A DNA stretch of 64,000 bases, taken from Sporosarcina sp. ANT_H38. Its GTDB lineage: Bacteria > Bacillota > Bacilli > Bacillales_A > Planococcaceae. The stretch covers positions 1,426,001 to 1,490,000 of the forward strand of contig NZ_VOBC01000001.1 in NCBI RefSeq assembly GCF_008369195.1, written 5' to 3'. The notes beneath the pieces were generated by a model that ran no database searches, was not told where the DNA came from, and saw only the letters and a list, made by a program, of their open reading frames with translations. Positions 9,328-18,049 of the stretch are shown piece by piece (the first letter of the stretch is position 1; the number at the start of each line of letters is the position of its first letter). The position numbers and the translations under genes were made by a program.

Positions 9328-9371
9328 AAGTACGAACGTTTCATACTAAACGAATAATATTATTCGGTTTT
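9328..9371 (+). promoter_or_regulatory. PurBox-like pair / palindrome before guaC
   Basis: The B. subtilis PurR box is AWWWCCGAACWWT. On the minus strand, AAAACCGAATAAT (9371-9359) matches 12 of 13 positions. On the plus strand, AAGTACGAACGTT (9328-9340) matches 10. The two are inverted with 18 bases between them, the usual arrangement. A perfect 16-bp palindrome CGAATAATATTATTCG lies at 9351-9366. PurR control is known for guaC relatives in Bacillus; here it is inferred. Confidence 0.55.
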
Positions 9372-9384
9372 CGAGGTGTTATCA

Positions 9385-10368
9385 ATGGAAAATGTATTTG
9401 ATTACGAGGATATTCAATTGATTCCTGCAAAGTGTATAGTAAATAGCCGTTCTGAGTGTGACACATCCGTCATACTTGGTGAGCATACATTTAAAATTCC
9501 AGTAGTACCTGCAAATATGCAGACGATTATTGATGAAAGTGTCGCCATCAAATTAGCTGAAAATGGTTACTTCTATATTATGCATCGTTTTAATCCAGAA
9601 AAAAGAGCTGACTTTGTAAAAGATATGCAATCACGTAACTTAATCGCTTCTATTAGCGTTGGTGTTAAAGACGAGGACTATACTCTTATTACACAACTGG
9701 CTGCCGACAAAACTACACCTGAATTCATCACTATCGATATTGCACATGGTCATTCCAATGCTGTCATCAATATGATTCAACATATTAAACTGCACCTACC
9801 TAAAAGCTTTGTCATAGCTGGTAATGTAGGCACACCAGAAGCCGTTCGCGAACTTGAAAATGCAGGTGCAGATGCTACAAAAGTTGGTATTGGACCAGGT
9901 AAAGTATGTATAACAAAAATCAAAACCGGCTTCGGTACAGGAGGTTGGCAATTAGCTGCAGTTCGTTTGTGTGCAAGAGCAGCTACAAAACCTATTATCG
10001 CAGATGGTGGAATACGTACACATGGTGACATTGCCAAATCGGTACGTTTCGGTGCTTCTATGGTCATGATTGGTTCCCTATTTGCTGGGCACGAAGAATC
10101 TCCAGGTCAAACTATCGAAAAAGACGGACAACTTTTCAAAGAATACTTTGGCTCAGCCTCAGAATTCCAAAAGGGTGAAAAGAAAAACGTCGAAGGTAAA
10201 AAAATGTACGTCGAATATAAGGGTCCGTTAATGGATACTTTAAACGAAATGCAACAGGACCTACAATCATCCATTTCCTATGCTGGAGGTAACAAGCTAG
10301 ATGCCATCCGTACCGTGGATTATGTCATTGTGAAAAACTCTATTTTTAATGGAGATAAAGTGTACTGA
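9385..10368 (+). CDS. guaC: GMP reductase
   Basis: Converts GMP to IMP with NADPH, linking guanine salvage to adenine nucleotides. The 327-residue TIM-barrel protein has the active-site loop with Cys175 in [17 protein letters not shown], the [15 protein letters not shown] phosphate site and the [12 protein letters not shown] segment, as in the Bacillales GuaC subgroup. I choose the ATG at 9385, seven bases after GAGGTG; the GTG at 9376 overlaps that site. It is monocistronic with its own promoter, PurBox-like sites and terminator. Confidence 0.95.
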   Translation: MENVFDYEDIQLIPAKCIVNSRSECDTSVILGEHTFKIPVVPANMQTIIDESVAIKLAENGYFYIMHRFNPEKRADFVKDMQSRNLIASISVGVKDEDYTLITQLAADKTTPEFITIDIAHGHSNAVINMIQHIKLHLPKSFVIAGNVGTPEAVRELENAGADATKVGIGPGKVCITKIKTGFGTGGWQLAAVRLCARAATKPIIADGGIRTHGDIAKSVRFGASMVMIGSLFAGHEESPGQTIEKDGQLFKEYFGSASEFQKGEKKNVEGKKMYVEYKGPLMDTLNEMQQDLQSSISYAGGNKLDAIRTVDYVIVKNSIFNGDKVY

Positions 10369-10383
10369 AAATTTATAGCTAAT

Positions 10384-10424
10384 AAAAACCCAATCAAGAA
10401 ATTGTATTTCTGATTGGGTTTTTT
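10384..10424 (+). terminator. guaC terminator
   Basis: The stem AAAAACCCAATC-AGAAAT / ATTTCT-GATTGGGTTTTT, with one bulge, is followed by a T run. It lies 15 bases after the guaC stop. Confidence 0.9.
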
Positions 10425-10525
10425 CCTGGGCTCTAATTGCATGTCAAATATAGAGAATAATAAACCTGTGGTAAAAATGTATAAGTGAGCAGAATAATTG
10501 ATTTCGAGTCATTTTCCCCAATGCT

Positions 10526-10870
10526 TTATAGTAATAAGAACAACAGCGTAAATGTAAGAATGCCCAAAACAATGATTGCTGCCGTATCTTTTATACTATC
10601 TTTCACGCGTAAATGTGTTAAGATTCCTCCAATTGCCGTCACCCCTAATAGTAATGCCCCTGTGATTCCACTTGTACTATTCCAAAATCCAATGATGAGT
10701 AAAATAGCTCCCACTAATTCAACAAGACCGGTTACGACACGGAACCATTGTGGTAATCTCCATTTGTCAAAATTCACTTTGTGCATTTGTGAACCAATTG
10801 TTTTGCCTACACCTGCCATTAAAAACATAGCGGCGAGTAAACCTTGGATAATAGAAGTTAAAATGGTCAT
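10526..10870 (-). CDS. DoxX family membrane protein
   Basis: A 114-residue, four-helix membrane protein of the DoxX-like family: LLAAMFLMAGVGKTIGS at the N-terminus, then RVVTGLVELVGAILLIIGFW. Members are linked to membrane redox or thiol metabolism, but no specific reaction can be assigned. The ATG follows GGAGGACGATAA. It is monocistronic and convergent with guaC. Confidence 0.82.
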   Translation of the reverse strand: MTILTSIIQGLLAAMFLMAGVGKTIGSQMHKVNFDKWRLPQWFRVVTGLVELVGAILLIIGFWNSTSGITGALLLGVTAIGGILTHLRVKDSIKDTAAIIVLGILTFTLLFLLL

Positions 10871-10949
10871 TTATCGTCCTCCATTTGTATTATCAGCAAT
10901 CGGCATTTTACCAATATATGCTTAATTTACAACGCTATCCATAAAAAAA

Positions 10950-11268
10950 CCTAAATGTGTAAGTCCTCCTTTAAAACATAAATCAATAGCAGAACAGATT
11001 TCCTTCTTCTACTCCCAGATGTAATCCTAATGAAACCGATACAGATGAGATATTACCGAAATATTTCATGCGCGTTAATGATTTTTCACATATTGATTCA
11101 ATAAATCTTAGATTAGCTATAAATGGTATGAACCAGTTAATATTTTCTCTAGAAACTTCACATTTGCAGTACCCAGTAACTGTTCCGGAGTCATTCCTTT
11201 CAAACTTTCTTCAATCGCTTTGACTGTTTTCTCATGAGTATTAGGCATAAGTTGAATTACGAATCCCC
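10950..11268 (-). pseudogene. chimeric relic: hslO fragment joined to fabH 3' fragment
   Basis: Bases 10950-11152 are a degraded copy of the 3' part of fabH (18078-18312), with small deletions including 21 bases. Bases 11141-11268 are a degraded copy of the middle of hslO (12980-13151), with a deletion of about 55 bases. The switch falls exactly in TATTTTCTCTAG, a 12-base sequence present in both parents (18301-18312 and 12980-12991). On the coding strand hslO residues such as NVKFLEK run into fabH residues NINWFIP out of frame, and the catalytic His of FabH is lost. It is non-functional. Confidence 0.9.
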
Positions 11269-11446
11269 AAATTTCTTGGTCGAGCTTTTAAATGTAGACT
11301 TTCTTGAATGTAATATTTGAATACCGCAAACTAATTACATCCTTCAACCAATTCAGACGAAGTATTTTCTCGTACTCAAAACAGTAAAAATAAGACATGC
11401 TTAGGTTTACGTTTGCAGGACAACATACATGGCAAGAGGTGAAGTT

Positions 11447-12706
11447 ATGAAAAAGATCTTACTAACCCTGATGGTCTTCTGTTTTATTTCCCAGTCCCTT
11501 AGCCATGCGCAAACGAACACATCTGATGTGAAAATTGCTTTTATTCGAGATGGCTATGTATGGCTCAAGGTCGAAGACAAAGAAATGAAAATAACGAAAG
11601 AAAAAGCGACGTATAATTATCCACCCCAATGGTCTTTCGATGGAAAAATGCTTCTTTATCAAAAAGAAGTGGCAGGGAATATCATTGATACGACAGGCAC
11701 TTCAAATGAATTATGGATTTATGATGTCGCAACAAAAAAGCATCGCAAAATTTTTTATGACGGCTCTAATCCGAAATGGTCTCCAATAGACAACATTGTT
11801 GCCTTTAGTGCTAGTGGTGTATTGAATATATCTGATTTGAAACGCTTCTATAATATCGCTTTAGGTGTAGACGATTATGCATGGCAGCCAGACGGAAAAG
11901 GTTTTATCGCGTCATCAAGTGCTTCTCTCCGCCCAGATGGATGGACTCATCTAATTCTTTACACCATTTCTATTGAGGGTTATCAAAACAGCAATTTCTC
12001 AACAAGTAATGCCAAAAAATTATTTGTCATACCCAAAGAGATAGGAAAAGATGACGTAAAAATCATCTCGATCAACGCGGGTTCGTTTACGTATTCACCA
12101 AACAAACAATGGATAGCTTTTGTCGTCTCCCCTACTGCTTCATGGTCGATGGACAGCGATATGCTTAGTGTGATTTCCGTAGACGGCAAAAACTTTGAAG
12201 TAATTGATGAGCTCAATAACGAATCCAAGCCGAAATGGGCTTTCACCGAAAACTTACTCGGTTATATTGCTGGCGGAGGAAGGATTGTCTTTGGTTTTAA
12301 AAATAAGGAGCTAAAAGTAACCGAACTCCCTGCCGATCAAACAGTAACGCTTACGCCAAAAAACTATGCGGAAATGGGATTTTCGTGGGTAAATGATGCT
12401 TCACTAATCGTTTCCAGGGTACAGGAAACCGAATGGTCCAATGATGCTAACAAGCGCCCTAATCCGGCGTTATATCTAGTATCACTAACCGACCCAAAAC
12501 AAATACAAATAACTAGGCCTCCAAAAGACCAAGGAGATTTTACGCCCATTTTTTTACCTTCCATCCAAAAAATTACTTGGACAAGAAAAAATGATTTAGT
12601 ATCTTCAAAAGGTGATTTATGGTCGGCTGATCCAAATGGTGACCATGCAAAAGTATGGATCCGTGATATCTGGTTAGGGATGTATGACTTTTTCCCTTCA
12701 CAATGA
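11447..12706 (+). CDS. secreted TolB-like beta-propeller protein
   Basis: A protein of about 419 residues with an N-terminal signal peptide (KKILLTLMVFCFISQSLSHA). It then has repeated WD40/TolB-type blades, seen as W-S-x-D/P-(G/N) motifs: PPQWSFDGKML, NPKWSPIDNIVAF, DYAWQPDGKGF, SFTYSPNKQWIAF, LWSADPNGDHAK. It probably acts outside the membrane, perhaps as a binding or lipoprotein-like sensor; no enzyme motif is visible. I start at the ATG at 11447, five bases after GAGGTG, not at the upstream ATG at 11429. It is convergent with hslO, sharing a terminator. Confidence 0.75.
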   Translation: MKKILLTLMVFCFISQSLSHAQTNTSDVKIAFIRDGYVWLKVEDKEMKITKEKATYNYPPQWSFDGKMLLYQKEVAGNIIDTTGTSNELWIYDVATKKHRKIFYDGSNPKWSPIDNIVAFSASGVLNISDLKRFYNIALGVDDYAWQPDGKGFIASSSASLRPDGWTHLILYTISIEGYQNSNFSTSNAKKLFVIPKEIGKDDVKIISINAGSFTYSPNKQWIAFVVSPTASWSMDSDMLSVISVDGKNFEVIDELNNESKPKWAFTENLLGYIAGGGRIVFGFKNKELKVTELPADQTVTLTPKNYAEMGFSWVNDASLIVSRVQETEWSNDANKRPNPALYLVSLTDPKQIQITRPPKDQGDFTPIFLPSIQKITWTRKNDLVSSKGDLWSADPNGDHAKVWIRDIWLGMYDFFPSQ

Positions 12707-12727
12707 TTGGGCGTAGTATGTGAAAGG

Positions 12728-12773
12728 AAACACAAATAAGCCATCCCTCTAGTGGATTGGCTTATTTGTGTTT
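12728..12773 (+). terminator. bidirectional terminator between convergent genes
   Basis: A perfect 16-bp stem AAACACAAATAAGCCA / TGGCTTATTTGTGTTT around a 14-base loop, placed between the stops of the TolB-like gene and hslO. Confidence 0.88.
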
Positions 12774-12793
12774 GGAACAATCTAGTGAAAAAA

Positions 12794-13672
12794 TTAATTC
12801 GCGGCTTCCAGTAATTCTATTAAATCCTCTTTAGTGAAATGGTAGTGTTCATTACACAGATGGCAGTGTGCATCAGCTTGCCCGTCTGACTGAATCATAT
12901 CTTGAATCTCTTCACTTCCTAAACTGAAGATGGCATTGGAAATTCTCTCCCTGGAGCATTGACATTGGAAATGAACAGCTATTTTCTCTAGAAACTTCAC
13001 ATTTCCAGTACCCAGGAGCTGTTCAAGTATCTGTTCCGGCATCAAACCTTGCTCAACCATCGAAGATATAGGAGTCATGCCTTTCAAACGTTCTTCTAAC
13101 GCATGGACTGTCTCCTCATCTGTACTAGGCATAAGTTGAATGATGAATCCCCCTGCGGCTTGAATTGTATGATCAGGATTCACCAAAACATCCATTCCTA
13201 CAGAGGAAGCTACTTGCTCTGAATTAACAATATAGGACGTAAAATCTTCAACTAGCTCACCCGATACAAGGGGAACATACCCAACAAATGGTTGCTGTAA
13301 TCCGATATCTTTTGAAACAGTAAGCATGCCATCCGTTCCAACAGCTCTTTTCACATCTAATTGACCTAGTTCATTCAACTCAAAATGAGTTTGAGGATTT
13401 GTGACGTAGCCTCTGACTTCCCCTTTGGTATTTGCATCTACCAGAATGGTTCCAATTGGACCACCACCATCTATTTTGACCGTGATTTTTTCTTCACCTT
13501 TGAGCATTGCACCAAGTATTACGCTGGCTGTCATAGAACGTCCAAGTGCAGCCGAAGCAGTTGGCAAAGTCTTATGACGACGTTGTGCTTCGCCAACACT
13601 TTCTGTTGTTCTCACTGCATAAGCACGTACTTGATTATTGTAAGCAGTTGCCTTTACTACATAATCCTTCAC
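12794..13672 (-). CDS. hslO: Hsp33 redox-regulated chaperone
   Basis: A cytoplasmic holdase activated by oxidation: zinc is released and disulfides form in the C-terminal switch. The 292-residue protein keeps all four zinc cysteines, Cys237/Cys239 in [10 protein letters not shown] and Cys270/Cys273 in HCHLCNEHY, plus the [13 protein letters not shown] linker. The start is GTG (13672) after an AGGA site. It begins 28 bases downstream of a flavin monooxygenase gene, so it is likely the last gene of the Rrf2 operon. Part of its sequence recurs in the relic at 10950-11268. Confidence 0.95.
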   Translation of the reverse strand: MKDYVVKATAYNNQVRAYAVRTTESVGEAQRRHKTLPTASAALGRSMTASVILGAMLKGEEKITVKIDGGGPIGTILVDANTKGEVRGYVTNPQTHFELNELGQLDVKRAVGTDGMLTVSKDIGLQQPFVGYVPLVSGELVEDFTSYIVNSEQVASSVGMDVLVNPDHTIQAAGGFIIQLMPSTDEETVHALEERLKGMTPISSMVEQGLMPEQILEQLLGTGNVKFLEKIAVHFQCQCSRERISNAIFSLGSEEIQDMIQSDGQADAHCHLCNEHYHFTKEDLIELLEAAN

Positions 13673-13699
13673 TTCAAACTTTCCTTTCTTCTTTCACAG

Positions 13700-14692
13700 T
13701 TATAAAAGTTCCTTTGCCAATAAACGATAGACATTCAAACGTTTCTCTTGCGAATGGGGAATACTGCAAATCATCGCTTCATCGAATCCATATTGCTGTT
13801 GCTCTTGTAGTAATCGCGTTGCAATTTCTTTTGAGGATCCCACTAAGTGGATTTTACGACTGTCTTTAATCATCATGCGATCCATTTCCGTCAGTGGATA
13901 ATCACGCGCTTCCTCAGGAGTCAATACTTGCCCGATTTTACCTTTCATAAACAGTAAACGCCAAATATCTTGAGGACCGGCCTCAAACTCAGCTTCTTCG
14001 GCTGTTTCAGCTGTTGTCACCATATAGGAAACATTGATTTCTGGCTTCTCCATAAATACTGAAGGTTGAAAGTTATTCTTATAAGCATCTAAAATCGATT
14101 TGGACAACTGACCGTTAAAAAACTGCGCAAAAGAATAGCCAACGCCCCTACGCCCTGCTTGAATAGCACTATTCCCACTTGAGCCCAATAGCCAAGCTTC
14201 AGGCAAAACAACGTGAGATGGCGTTGCAATCGTTTTATTGTATAGTTTATCTCCTGGCACTTCATCGTTGATCAATTGTAGTGCAATATCGAATTTTTCA
14301 TACATATTATTCACCATAGGAGGACGCCCTTCAGATAAAGCATAAATGGAATCGTTATCCCCTCCCGGAGCTCGTCCCACCCCAAAATCAATCCGTCCAG
14401 GCGAGAAAGCGCTAAGTGTTTTAAATACTTCAGCTAGTTTTAACGGAGAATAATGCATCATCATCGCACCGCCAGTACCAATACGAATTTCTTTAGTTTT
14501 AGCAGCTAAATGTGCCGCCGTTACTTCAGGAGCTGAACTTGCAAAGGTATTTGTTCCGTGATGCTCTGCCATCCACATTCGATGATAGCCCAATTCGTCT
14601 GCCACTATAGCCAGCTCTTCAGCTTTTTTTAAAGCATCAGGCGCACTATTTCCCTTCGTAACCGGTGCTTGGTCCAGTACACTTAATCTCAT
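13700..14692 (-). CDS. luciferase-like (LLM class) flavin-dependent oxidoreductase, group 1
   Basis: A 330-residue TIM-barrel protein of the bacterial luciferase/alkanal monooxygenase superfamily, which uses reduced FMN and oxygen. It has the family start LSVLDQAPVTKG, the RMWMAEHHGTNTFASSAPEV segment, GTGGAMMMHYSPLKLAEVF, FGVGRAPGGD and ESWLLGSSG-like WLLGSSGNSA. The substrate is unknown. The ATG overlaps the stop of the DUF896 gene by four bases (ATGA), so the two are probably translationally coupled. It is the fourth gene of the Rrf2 operon. Confidence 0.85.
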   Translation of the reverse strand: MRLSVLDQAPVTKGNSAPDALKKAEELAIVADELGYHRMWMAEHHGTNTFASSAPEVTAAHLAAKTKEIRIGTGGAMMMHYSPLKLAEVFKTLSAFSPGRIDFGVGRAPGGDNDSIYALSEGRPPMVNNMYEKFDIALQLINDEVPGDKLYNKTIATPSHVVLPEAWLLGSSGNSAIQAGRRGVGYSFAQFFNGQLSKSILDAYKNNFQPSVFMEKPEINVSYMVTTAETAEEAEFEAGPQDIWRLLFMKGKIGQVLTPEEARDYPLTEMDRMMIKDSRKIHLVGSSKEIATRLLQEQQQYGFDEAMICSIPHSQEKRLNVYRLLAKELL

Positions 14693-14910
14693 TTTGTTAA
14701 CTTCCTTTCCTCTTGTACTTTGTCAGGTGTAACATCATTACCAAGTGGATCCAGCACGGTTATTCCTGAGACAGTATTGAGAACCTGTCCGCGAATTTCA
14801 CGTAAGTAATCTTGTTGCAAGACAGTTTGTTCAACCATTTCTGCATTTGTCAAACCCTCTTGACGCTGTTTTTTTGCTAATTCATTAATACGATCTAGAC
14901 CTGTAATCAT
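14689..14910 (-). CDS. DUF896 (YnzC-like) small protein
   Basis: A 73-residue protein with the DUF896 signature LDRINELAKKQRQEGLTNAE, then QQDYLREIRGQVLNTVSGI and a DPLGNDVTP tail. Known YnzC structures are two-helix bundles; the function is unknown. I place the start at the ATG at 14910 (MITGLDRINEL), since the longer frame back to 14961 runs into the upstream gene without a ribosome binding site. It is sandwiched between two flavin monooxygenase genes, which is unusual for this family. Confidence 0.82.
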   Translation of the reverse strand: MITGLDRINELAKKQRQEGLTNAEMVEQTVLQQDYLREIRGQVLNTVSGITVLDPLGNDVTPDKVQEERKLTK

Positions 14911-14926
14911 CAATATTCCACTTCTT

Positions 14927-15874
14927 TCATAATGTATTTGTAGGGAAATGAGGGACCACATATTCTCCTAATTCTTGAATCACTTCTGCTGCCGGACGTG
15001 TACCGTACTTCAAACCAAACATTACATGATTAACTCCAGCATCTTGGTAAGCTTGTAAATAATCAATTAAAAACGTATAACCTGTTCTAAAGCCGCCACG
15101 TATCGGTTTGGGTGCTTCATTAGGATTCTCTGATAAGTCAATTGCCAAAGCTTGAGCAAATGGTTTAAATACGCCAGCTGCTTCTCGCCATTTCCTCACA
15201 AGTTCGCGCTGTTCATTCACCCCTTGAGAATAAAAGAGCCAACCATCTGTATGCTTGGCTAGCCACTCAATCGTTTGACCGGAATATCCCGTTCCAAAAA
15301 CAGGAATATCGGATAACATCGGTTTTGGAACTATATCACCTTGAAGCATCTCGACTCTCTCTGACTGAATTTGCGGGAAAGATTCTTTCCAAACTTTTTT
15401 CATGACTACTATTGACTCCCTAAATAACGCCGCATTTTCATCGCTATCCACTTTAAATGCGGGAAATTCGATTGGACGGTCTCCAGTCGCCGTTCCAAGT
15501 AAGAAGCGTTGATTTGATATTTTGTCTAGAGACGAAGCTGACTTTGCTACGTGAAGTGGGTGACGTAATGTCGTGACAATACTCGAAGTTCCGAGCGCAA
15601 TTCTTTTCGTATGCGCTGATACATACGCCAGTAATATCCAAGGGTCATAAGCAGCACCAACATCACCAAAGTTCGAATCGTAAATTGGAGAATCTCTAAC
15701 AAACAAAGAGGCAAACCCTAGATTTTCCGCCATTTTCGCTAGTATCATTTGTTCATCCAAATCCATCCTCGGGAAGCTTCCTTCGTAAGACTCCAAAGGA
15801 AATGCTAGCCCAAGCGTTAATTTATTCTCTTTAAATGTTTGTGCAAAACCATGATGTGCATGAAAGTTATCCAT
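14927..15874 (-). CDS. luciferase-type (LLM) oxidoreductase, BA3436-like
   Basis: A 315-residue flavin monooxygenase-type barrel of the BA3436 luciferase-like group. It has LTLGLAFPLESYEGSFP, FVRDSPIYDSNFGDVGAAYD, ALGTSSIVTTLRHPLHVAKS and GTGYSGQTIEWLAKHTDGW. It is distinct from the group 1 enzyme two genes downstream, and the substrate is unknown. It starts 20 bases after the Rrf2 regulator stop and ends 16 bases before DUF896, so it is the first enzyme of the operon. Confidence 0.85.
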   Translation of the reverse strand: MDNFHAHHGFAQTFKENKLTLGLAFPLESYEGSFPRMDLDEQMILAKMAENLGFASLFVRDSPIYDSNFGDVGAAYDPWILLAYVSAHTKRIALGTSSIVTTLRHPLHVAKSASSLDKISNQRFLLGTATGDRPIEFPAFKVDSDENAALFRESIVVMKKVWKESFPQIQSERVEMLQGDIVPKPMLSDIPVFGTGYSGQTIEWLAKHTDGWLFYSQGVNEQRELVRKWREAAGVFKPFAQALAIDLSENPNEAPKPIRGGFRTGYTFLIDYLQAYQDAGVNHVMFGLKYGTRPAAEVIQELGEYVVPHFPTNTL

Positions 15875-15894
15875 ATAATTATTCTCCTATTTTC

Positions 15895-16374
15895 TTATAA
15901 AACCATTCTGTCTTTTATCCATTCCTTTAAGCCTTCCACTTTTTCAGGGAAACGATTAGTTGTTTCTTCATCTAGAGATGCAATGGTTTCACGCTTCAAT
16001 ACAGTTTTCCAAGTGGATTCAGCTTCATCCATTAAATCGGTCAACAAACAGCACGCATCTTCTTTTTCTAGTTCAAGCATGTCGTCGAGAATTCCACTTG
16101 GAGAATAAAGCGATTGTTGACCTTCTATTGCGAGATACACATCATACACTCTAATCTCTTCAGGTTTTTTCTTTAATTTAAAGCCGCCCTTTACGCCTGC
16201 CACTGAGGAAATCAGGTCTGCGCTAACTAACTTTCTCAACAGTTTTTGAAAATAAGTGGGTGAGGTTCCCAACTGTTGACTAATTGCGTCTCCTGGTAAA
16301 ACAGCTCTATCTGGCAACATATTCAGTAATAGCATGGCGTAGACAGATTGTTCAACACCGGTTTTCATCTGCAT
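15895..16374 (-). CDS. Rrf2 family transcriptional regulator
   Basis: A 159-residue winged-helix regulator: SVYAMLLLNMLPD start, recognition region GTSPTYFQKLLRKL, wing GVKGGFKL, dimerisation helix, then an adjacent cysteine pair at Cys108-Cys109 (EDACCLL). Classical Fe-S Rrf2 proteins use three spaced cysteines; this one has only the pair, so redox or thiol sensing is possible but unproven. The start is the ATG at 16374, eight bases after AGGTGG. It heads the operon with the flavin monooxygenases and Hsp33 and probably regulates it. Confidence 0.88.
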   Translation of the reverse strand: MQMKTGVEQSVYAMLLLNMLPDRAVLPGDAISQQLGTSPTYFQKLLRKLVSADLISSVAGVKGGFKLKKKPEEIRVYDVYLAIEGQQSLYSPSGILDDMLELEKEDACCLLTDLMDEAESTWKTVLKRETIASLDEETTNRFPEKVEGLKEWIKDRMVL

Positions 16375-16425
16375 AATACCCACCACCTTTTTTAGACATA
16401 TTTTTCATCATTTTTCACCGAAACC

Positions 16426-16440
16426 GGATAATCATTATCC
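16426..16440. promoter_or_regulatory. palindrome upstream of the Rrf2 gene (possible operator)
   Basis: GGATAAT-C-ATTATCC is a perfect 7-1-7 inverted repeat 52 bases before the Rrf2 start. On the minus strand a TTGATA box lies about 17 bases upstream of it, so it overlaps a plausible -10 region. Autoregulation is inferred. Confidence 0.45.
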
Positions 16441-16574
16441 AGGTTAGTTTATCTTATCAATATCTAAAAGTAAAATCTTTTGTCTTATCTGTATGCAGGT
16501 AGAAAATCCCCTTAGTATTCCAATGAATCATCATGCAACCTATCTATAATTCTTTAATTTCTACATGCACATAC

Positions 16575-16612
16575 ACAAAAAAACTCCCTTCGCTGATTCA
16601 CGAAGGGAGTTT
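16575..16612 (-). terminator. azoR terminator
   Basis: A perfect 12-bp stem AAACTCCCTTCG / CGAAGGGAGTTT with an eight-base loop, followed on the minus strand by a T run, 22 bases past the azoR stop. Confidence 0.9.
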
Positions 16613-16634
16613 CTGAACTTATTTACTTGTAGTC

Positions 16635-17279
16635 TTAGACAGTAGCCGGTTGAGCAGTCAATGCTTTTGCAACTTCAGCCACTTTTTCAAGGCCTTGTGC
16701 GATGATTTGTTCTGCTTGATCTGGCATTGCATTATGACCTTCAATGATTACTTCTTCAACGGACATACCGAATACGCCACCAAATACGTTACGCATATAA
16801 GTAGCTGACATTTCCATTGGTGCAGTTTCAGGTGTTGAGTACACACCACCACGTGCATTGAGGATGATTGCTTTTTTCTCTGGCATTAAGCTGATCATTT
16901 GACCTTCTTCACTATATTTAAATGCATACCCTGCTTGATATACATAATCAACAAATGTTTGAAGTGGTGCTGGAATTGTTAGGTTCCACAATGGGAATGC
17001 GAAAACAACTACATCAGCTGCTGTTAAAGCGTCCATCGCTTTTTGTTTAGCCGCAACAAGACGTTGCTCAAGGTCAGATAGCTCTTCACCGTTTTGCATT
17101 TTTCCAAATGCGTTGAACAAGTCTTGACCGAAGTAAGGCATATCTTCAGAAAATACGTCAAACGTCGAAACGTTCAAACCCTTTGTATCTTGTACGTTTT
17201 CCATAAACGTTTCGTACATTTTGCTTGAAATTGCTTCTGAAGCTGGGCGGTTATTTGCTTTCACTACTAAAATATTCAT
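16635..17279 (-). CDS. azoR: FMN-dependent NADH-azoreductase
   Basis: A flavodoxin-fold NAD(P)H:quinone/azo reductase of 214 residues, acting on quinones and azo compounds and thought to protect against thiol-specific stress. It has ADVVVFAFPLWNLTIPAPLQ, the FVDYVYQAGYAFKYSEEG FMN-pocket segment and ILNARGGVYS. The ATG follows a GGAGGAAAGACAT site. It is divergent from a broken TetR-family gene that was probably its regulator. Mono-cistronic, with its own terminator. Confidence 0.92.
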   Translation of the reverse strand: MNILVVKANNRPASEAISSKMYETFMENVQDTKGLNVSTFDVFSEDMPYFGQDLFNAFGKMQNGEELSDLEQRLVAAKQKAMDALTAADVVVFAFPLWNLTIPAPLQTFVDYVYQAGYAFKYSEEGQMISLMPEKKAIILNARGGVYSTPETAPMEMSATYMRNVFGGVFGMSVEEVIIEGHNAMPDQAEQIIAQGLEKVAEVAKALTAQPATV

Positions 17280-17494
17280 TATGTCTTTCCTCCAAGTTGT
17301 TTTCTATTCTAGGCCATTCGTTTACCACGGCTGACCAAAATTTATTCTAGCATACAAATTAGCTTGAAATCAAGCAATTTAACTCTGAGGTTTTTTTAAC
17401 TCCCCAATTGTGCGATCATCATAGCTAGAAAGTCGATGATAATCACGTTGATACGTACTTCAATCATGACTTAAGTAGGTTTAGTCGACTTGGC

Positions 17495-17933
17495 GTGGAC
17501 TTTTGAAATACAAAGGACATTACTGATACCGCAACTGTCAATCGGACTACTTTCTATGCTCGTATCACAGATAAATATCAATTATTAGATGCCGTATTAA
17601 CGAAAAACCTCATGACAAAGATTTTTATTGAAATTCAGTTGCATGATGAACTTTCGGAAGAAACGATTAGTAAAATATTTGTTTCAGTTACAGTATTTCA
17701 ATCTGACCTTTCCTCACAACGTAAACGCAATTACGATGCCTTTATGTCTACAAATGAAAAATCAACCGCAGGAAAATGCGGAAACACTACGAATCTCTTC
17801 CGTCATGTTAAGCTGGGGCATTTACGGGGCTTCTGTCGATTGGCAGTATAATTGCCAACTTACAGCTGAACAAAATATCGAAATGGCACTTCCTCCTATT
17901 GCTAATGGCATGCGGTTTATAAATCCCAAGTAA
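17495..17933 (+). pseudogene. TetR/AcrR family regulator, decayed
   Basis: The frame KDITDTATVNRTTFYARITD, then KYQLLDAVLTKNLMTKIFIE and SEETISKIF, is a TetR DNA-binding domain and early ligand domain. It is preceded by an in-frame TGA. The frame shifts near 17760 into QENAETLRISSVMLSWGIYG, ASVDWQYNCQLTAEQNIEMA and a final TAA at 17931. The true N-terminus is missing. At least three lesions make it non-functional. It is divergent from azoR. Confidence 0.85.
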
Positions 17934-17942
17934 AATAAAAAA

Positions 17943-17977
17943 GCTGTTTAACAAGGATCTCTCTCACGTTAAACAGC
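17943..17977 (+). terminator. hairpin after the TetR pseudogene
   Basis: A perfect 10-bp stem GCTGTTTAAC / GTTAAACAGC, preceded by an A run and 10 bases past the last stop. The A run would serve as a T tail for minus-strand transcripts from fabH. Confidence 0.7.
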
Positions 17978-18049
17978 TCACTATTAGACGAATGTTCGGT
18001 TAAACGATCAAAATGATGACAATATATGATTGCTAGTAATGCTATATTC

